Assembly: GCF_019175385.1 (NCBI RefSeq)
Contig: NC_083340.1
Coordinates: 12,598,336-12,662,335 of the forward strand
Length of the DNA stretch: 64,000 nt
Direction: 5' to 3'
From: Lycium barbarum
Lineage: Eukaryota; Streptophyta; Magnoliopsida; Solanales; Solanaceae
Positions within the stretch are counted from its first letter, which is position 1, and every line of letters starts with the position of its first letter. Positions 60,324 to 64,000 of this stretch are shown here, in pieces. The notes beneath the pieces are model-generated. The model made no database searches and had not been told where the DNA came from. It was given only the letters and a program-made list of their open reading frames with translations. Made by a program: the position numbers and the translations under genes.

Positions 60324-61081
60324 GAGTTAAGGGTCAAAAACACACTTCAACTATCACTTTTTTTTAATGTCATACCTAAACTATTAGAAGGTTGAGAAAA
60401 CTACTTAAACTATCACTATATAGTTTGCAAAACACACCTCAAATTATTCTTGAACGGCATGTGATATACACTATCCATTTTATATAAAAATGTTGCCAAG
60501 CGTTGTCCATGTGGATAAATAATGTCACATGGCACCTACATGGAAATTAAAAAAAAAAACTATTTGTTTTAAAAAAACAAACTGAAAAATAATATTTTTT
60601 GTAAAAAAGATCAGAAGTTATAAAAAATAAATAGTTTAAAAAATGGAAAAGTTATTTTAAAAAAATAAATAAGAAAAATGATTATTTAGTTTTCACCTTT
60701 TTTTTTAAATCAACTTTTCCATTTTTTAAATCATTTTTTTCTGATTTTCTAAATTTTTGATATTTTTTTTTGATATTTTTTGTAAAAATCCAGATTTTTT
60801 TTAAAATGCTATTTTTTTTTTAAAATAATGCTTTTAAAAAAAAACATTTTTTTATAAATTTAATTTCCATGTAGGTGCCACCATGGCATTGCTTCTGCCA
60901 TGTGGATAATTTTTTTGAAAAAATTTCAGCTTCACTTGCCTTTTGAAGAGTGAGTCCACACATTTAGTTCAGGTGTATTTTGCAAACTAGATAGTAATAG
61001 CTTAGGTAGTTTTCTCTACCTTCTGATAGTTTAGGTATGAAACTCAAAAAAAAAAAATGATAGTTGGGGTGTGTTTTTGAC
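60324..61081. mobile_element. MITE with inverted ends and 9-bp duplication (Mutator-like)
   Basis: The left side reads GGTCAAAAACACACTTCAACT and the right side is its inverse, AGTTGGGGTGTGTTTTTGAC. The duplication TATTTTTTA (60315-60323 and 61082-61090) is 9 bp, as for Mutator-like elements. Inner blocks are inverted too: GGCACCTACATGGAAATTAA near 60532 against TTAATTTCCATGTAGGTGCC near 60862. The whole element could therefore fold into a long hairpin with an A/T-rich middle. No coding capacity. Confidence 0.82.
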
Positions 61082-61255
61082 TATTTTTTAAGTTTTTTTG
61101 ACCAAGCTGTTAAAATCAACACAAATAAATAATTGGTCTTTTGTTTTTTTCCAATATGTGTGAAGAAGATGGAGAAGAAGAAGGAAAAGGGAAGAAGGAG
61201 ATGGATAATGTTGAGGCGGAGCACAAATTCTTACCAAAAACATCAATATTGGTAG

Positions 61256-61485
61256 CAGGGGTGGATCTACACCCGAACATTCTCGGTAAAAAATCACACT
61301 GTATATATAAAGTATTTTTATATGTTTTATGTACATACATAGATTTTGAACACCGTAAACACAAGAGTAGGGGTTGGTTCATGATTTAGGGGGGTCAAAT
61401 TTCACCTTGAAGTTCCAAGTTCAAGTCTTAAGTATTACATTTTTATTTTTTGAATCCCTCAAAGAATATCTTATATCCGCCACTG
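61256..61485. mobile_element. 230-bp hAT-type MITE
   Basis: Starts CAGGGGTGGATCTACAC and ends TATATCCGCCACTG, imperfect hAT-like inverted ends. The 8-bp flanks are ATTGGTAG (61248-61255) and ATTGGTAC (61486-61493), one mismatch apart, as expected for an aged hAT duplication. Confidence 0.82.
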
Positions 61486-61493
61486 ATTGGTAC

Positions 61494-62420
61494 CTATTGT
61501 TAAATTTTAATTTTGGTCATCATAATTTTAGATTAAGCATGTTTGAGTTTCAGTTAGTGAAATTATGCGCTTTGATCCATTCACGAACAACTTTTACAAA
61601 ATACAAATCTAATTGTCTTCCTTAGTGGGGGAGAAGGGTGTAATGATTGGTCTCACAAGGAATTTTTCTATCAGTGGAGATTTTCTTTTGCCCTTTTTGC
61701 ATTTAATCTATAGTATTATTTTGTCATGGACTTCTTTAATTATTTTGCCATGGAATTTCTTTCATTCTTATATAGTTGCATTAGCGAGCCTTTTAAAAAG
61801 AGATTCGATGCATTATCTTAAAGGCGAAATTCGGTATTTTTTTAAACTTTTCTTAACGAATAAGTAAATTACAAGGAAGTACACATCATTCTACGTTCGA
61901 GAAATACATTACTTCAAACCTCGAATTATAAAAAACAAAATTAGAGACAAAATAAAATATTTTCAAAATAAATTGCATTTCAATTAATATGATAAACATT
62001 GTGTAATTAATTAGTTGATTAGGTATTCATAGTATTATTTTTAGTTAAATATACTATACTAACATAAGCCAAACGAGGGTTAGAATCATCATTTAATTTT
62101 AATATATATGTTTTGTTGACGGGGAAGATATTTCAAGACTTTTATTTTCAGCTTTGTTGTTGTGCTATTGTTCTTACTTCTTTTTTTGGTTTCACTAAAA
62201 ATGTTCGTGATGTTTTGATTTGTTTTGTCCTTTAATTTAGTTTTGAAATTTTAAGTTTCTCAAATATAACATCCATTGAAAAAAAAAAAGATGACAACTT
62301 AAGACACACGTTAACTATGCAAATTGATGGCACGTCACAGGTATACACTGGAAGTTTCCATTCCCCATCCAAAACGAATCCTTTTGCCTTGAGTTTATAA
62401 TAAACAACGATGTCTTTTTC
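61494..62420. other. Intergenic sequence
   Basis: AT-rich, with no recognised gene. TTTATAATAAACAACG at about 62394-62409 could be a TATA region for the candidate gene that follows. Confidence 0.45.
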
Positions 62421-63121
62421 ATGGGAATCAAAGATACCAAAGCCAGAAAACTGACATGTGTTACAGCAGAAAGCCAGAATTATTCCAAATTTCTCGGGTC
62501 TTTATCTAAACGTCATAATATATGTGCTTCTGTTATACTTCTGCAACTCCCTAAATTCATTTGCAGCATTATCCAAGTCAGGTACTTCCTTTTCCCACTC
62601 AAAAGTTCTCCTCTTTTCTCTACAGACATGTCCATAATTTGCTTTTTTTTTTCTTTTTCTTTTTCTTTCTTTTTTATTCTCTATCTCAATGGCTTTTATA
62701 CAGAGTTGTGAACTTTGACTTGATAATTATTTCTGGCCACCCAGTTTGTTGTTTGTAAAAGTACAGTTCTTGGAAATTTTGATGGTTTAAGTAAAAAGGG
62801 TATGAATACTTCTTGGAAACAAATGGTTCTATTATGCTGTTTCCTAGTCTTAGATGGATCATTGAGCAATTGGTATGATTTGTATGAGGTCTTTAACTAG
62901 TGGAATTGTTGGTGAATTTTAAAGTTTTCAGTTTGATTAATTTTACAAGCAGGACCTTTTCAATTTCATTATTGTTTTTTTTTTTTTTGGAATAAGAGAA
63001 TTCGGGGGAAATTAATGTTTTTTTTTTTTTTTTTTTAGCTTTTTAACTGCTGCATATTGCAGGAACATAGACCGACTAAACATAGTCGTTGCGGGGGCAA
63101 TCCAAGATGGATCTTCACAAG
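62421..63121 (+). CDS. Candidate start of an unrecognised spliced gene
   Basis: Two exon-like blocks, 62421-62581 and 63063-63121, are bounded by a good donor (AGTCAG then GTACTT), an acceptor (CATATTGCAG) and a second donor (CACAAG then GTGAGA). Joined, they give one open frame of about 73 codons from ATG 62421, ending RNIDRLNIVVAGAIQDGSSQ. Alternatively the first block is 5' UTR and translation starts at ATG 63107 (MDLHK), a common layout of plant genes with a leader intron. Further exons were not found before the window ends. No family is recognised. Confidence 0.35.
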
Positions 63122-63896
63122 GTGAGAAAAGTTTCATTGTTGTTTTCTCAATATCATTGGGCATCTGTGATCTTGACTTGGTTATAGTTTATTCATTTCA
63201 TCTTAATTTTATTTGTACCCGTCTTTCTTATTGTTGGAAGAAACTAGTAGGTATCTCGAAAAGAAATGTCCCTCGTGTATTAGGAAGAGCTCATTTTTTC
63301 ACTTTATAAAGACTTGTCCTTTTAGTGGGCTAGTAAAGAGCAAGAAATAGGATTGGGCTCGTGCACACAAGAGAGTTGCAAACTAACATGATTTCATTAT
63401 TGAAGTTAACAGTGTTTACCCCGAAATCGGATACGCAATTAAATTTGTAAGTGGTATAGGATATGTGTTTGGATTTTGGTTTATGTAGATGGAGAAAATG
63501 TATATGCGAGAGTTCTTCGATAAAGCGATCGAGGGTGGCGACTTGCCAAGAATGTAAACGTGTATAAACAGTGCGAAACACTTTGATGGAAGAAACACAA
63601 TATAAACCGAAACAAACAATCTTGGCCGGATCAGATATTGAGAGAGAGATTGAATATATGAGCTCTTCTATTATAAATGTTCTTGGAAAGTAAAAGATGC
63701 CAACCCTTACAAAGGAGGGAGATGTGCTCTATTTATAGTGTGACCTCCATGGGTCTCATATGATGTGAACTAATAAAATAATAGCAACAAGGACAGCTCT
63801 GCACGGATTTGGTGGGATTGGGCTGACGGCGCCGTCTGACACACGCATGGTGGGTAGTTGACCAGGACAGGACGTTACTGGCGCGTGACCCGCGTG
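63122..63896. other. Unassigned sequence at the right end
   Basis: No gene recognised. The last 250 bp become GC-rich, and CTCTATTTATAGTG at 63727-63740 is TATA-like. This may be the edge of another mobile element that continues beyond the window. Confidence 0.35.
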
Positions 63897-64000
63897 CAAC
63901 GGCCACACGGACCAACGGCTACTCGGACCAACGGCTACTCGGACCAACGGCCACACGGACCAACGGCTACTCGGACCAACGGCTACTCGGACCAACGGCC
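63897..64000 (+). repeat. 16-bp tandem repeat with 48-bp higher order
   Basis: Six and a half units of CAACGGCTACTCGGAC (B) or CAACGGCCACACGGAC (A) follow in the order A B B A B B and then a cut-off unit. The higher-order period is therefore 48 bp. The array continues past the window end. The minus strand is open through it, and 48 bp equals 16 codons. Confidence 0.95.

Overview
This is nuclear DNA of a flowering plant, almost certainly a nightshade (Solanaceae); I cannot fix the genus. The clues are an Ogre/TAT retrotransposon whose ends read TGTTGACACCC and whose primer-binding site reads TGGCGACTCTGCTGGGGA, long Tekay/Del-like LTRs, tRNA-derived SINEs and Solanaceae-type MITEs. Host coding sequence is sparse. 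Most of the window is nested transposable elements.

Layout. (1) 319-2674, plus: a UMP-CMP kinase-like gene, apparently a pseudogene. (2) 2727-7865: a 5.1-kb non-autonomous CACTA element inserted 52 bp past the kinase stop codon. (3) 8378-54942: a small minus-strand host gene for a 63-residue, one-helix membrane protein. It is split in mid-codon by a nest of elements about 46.4 kb long. (4) 54943-64000: intergenic DNA with a solo LTR, a fold-back element, a SINE, two MITEs, a possible two-exon gene start and a 16/48-bp tandem array that runs off the window.

The nest can be unpacked from its target-site duplications. Level 1 is a Copia element (LTRs 8490-8664 and 54699-54862) with decayed gag, protease, integrase and reverse transcriptase. 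Level 2 is two long Tekay/Del-like solo LTRs: 8903-12429 (duplication ATATC) in gag, and 15320-53376 (AAGGG) in the reverse transcriptase. Level 3, inside the second of these, is a minus-strand solo LTR at 49851-53362 (GCTGG) and a 31.6-kb Ogre/TAT element at 17757-49355 (ATATG).

The Ogre/TAT element is the most unusual object. It reads LTR-internal-LTR-internal-LTR on the minus strand, with three nearly identical 5.5-kb LTRs and two 7.5-kb internal regions. Each internal region keeps one intact 718-codon gag and no recognisable pol, so it is a TR-GAG type non-autonomous element. One target-site duplication flanks the whole block, which points to unequal LTR-LTR recombination after a single insertion. 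All three LTRs carry a 37-bp 3' extension that contains a second copy of the primer-binding-site start and a second LTR terminus.

I saw no prokaryotic-type systems, CRISPR arrays or rRNA genes. Coordinates of elements with both ends and a duplication are exact. Family names rest on motif recognition, not on database searches.
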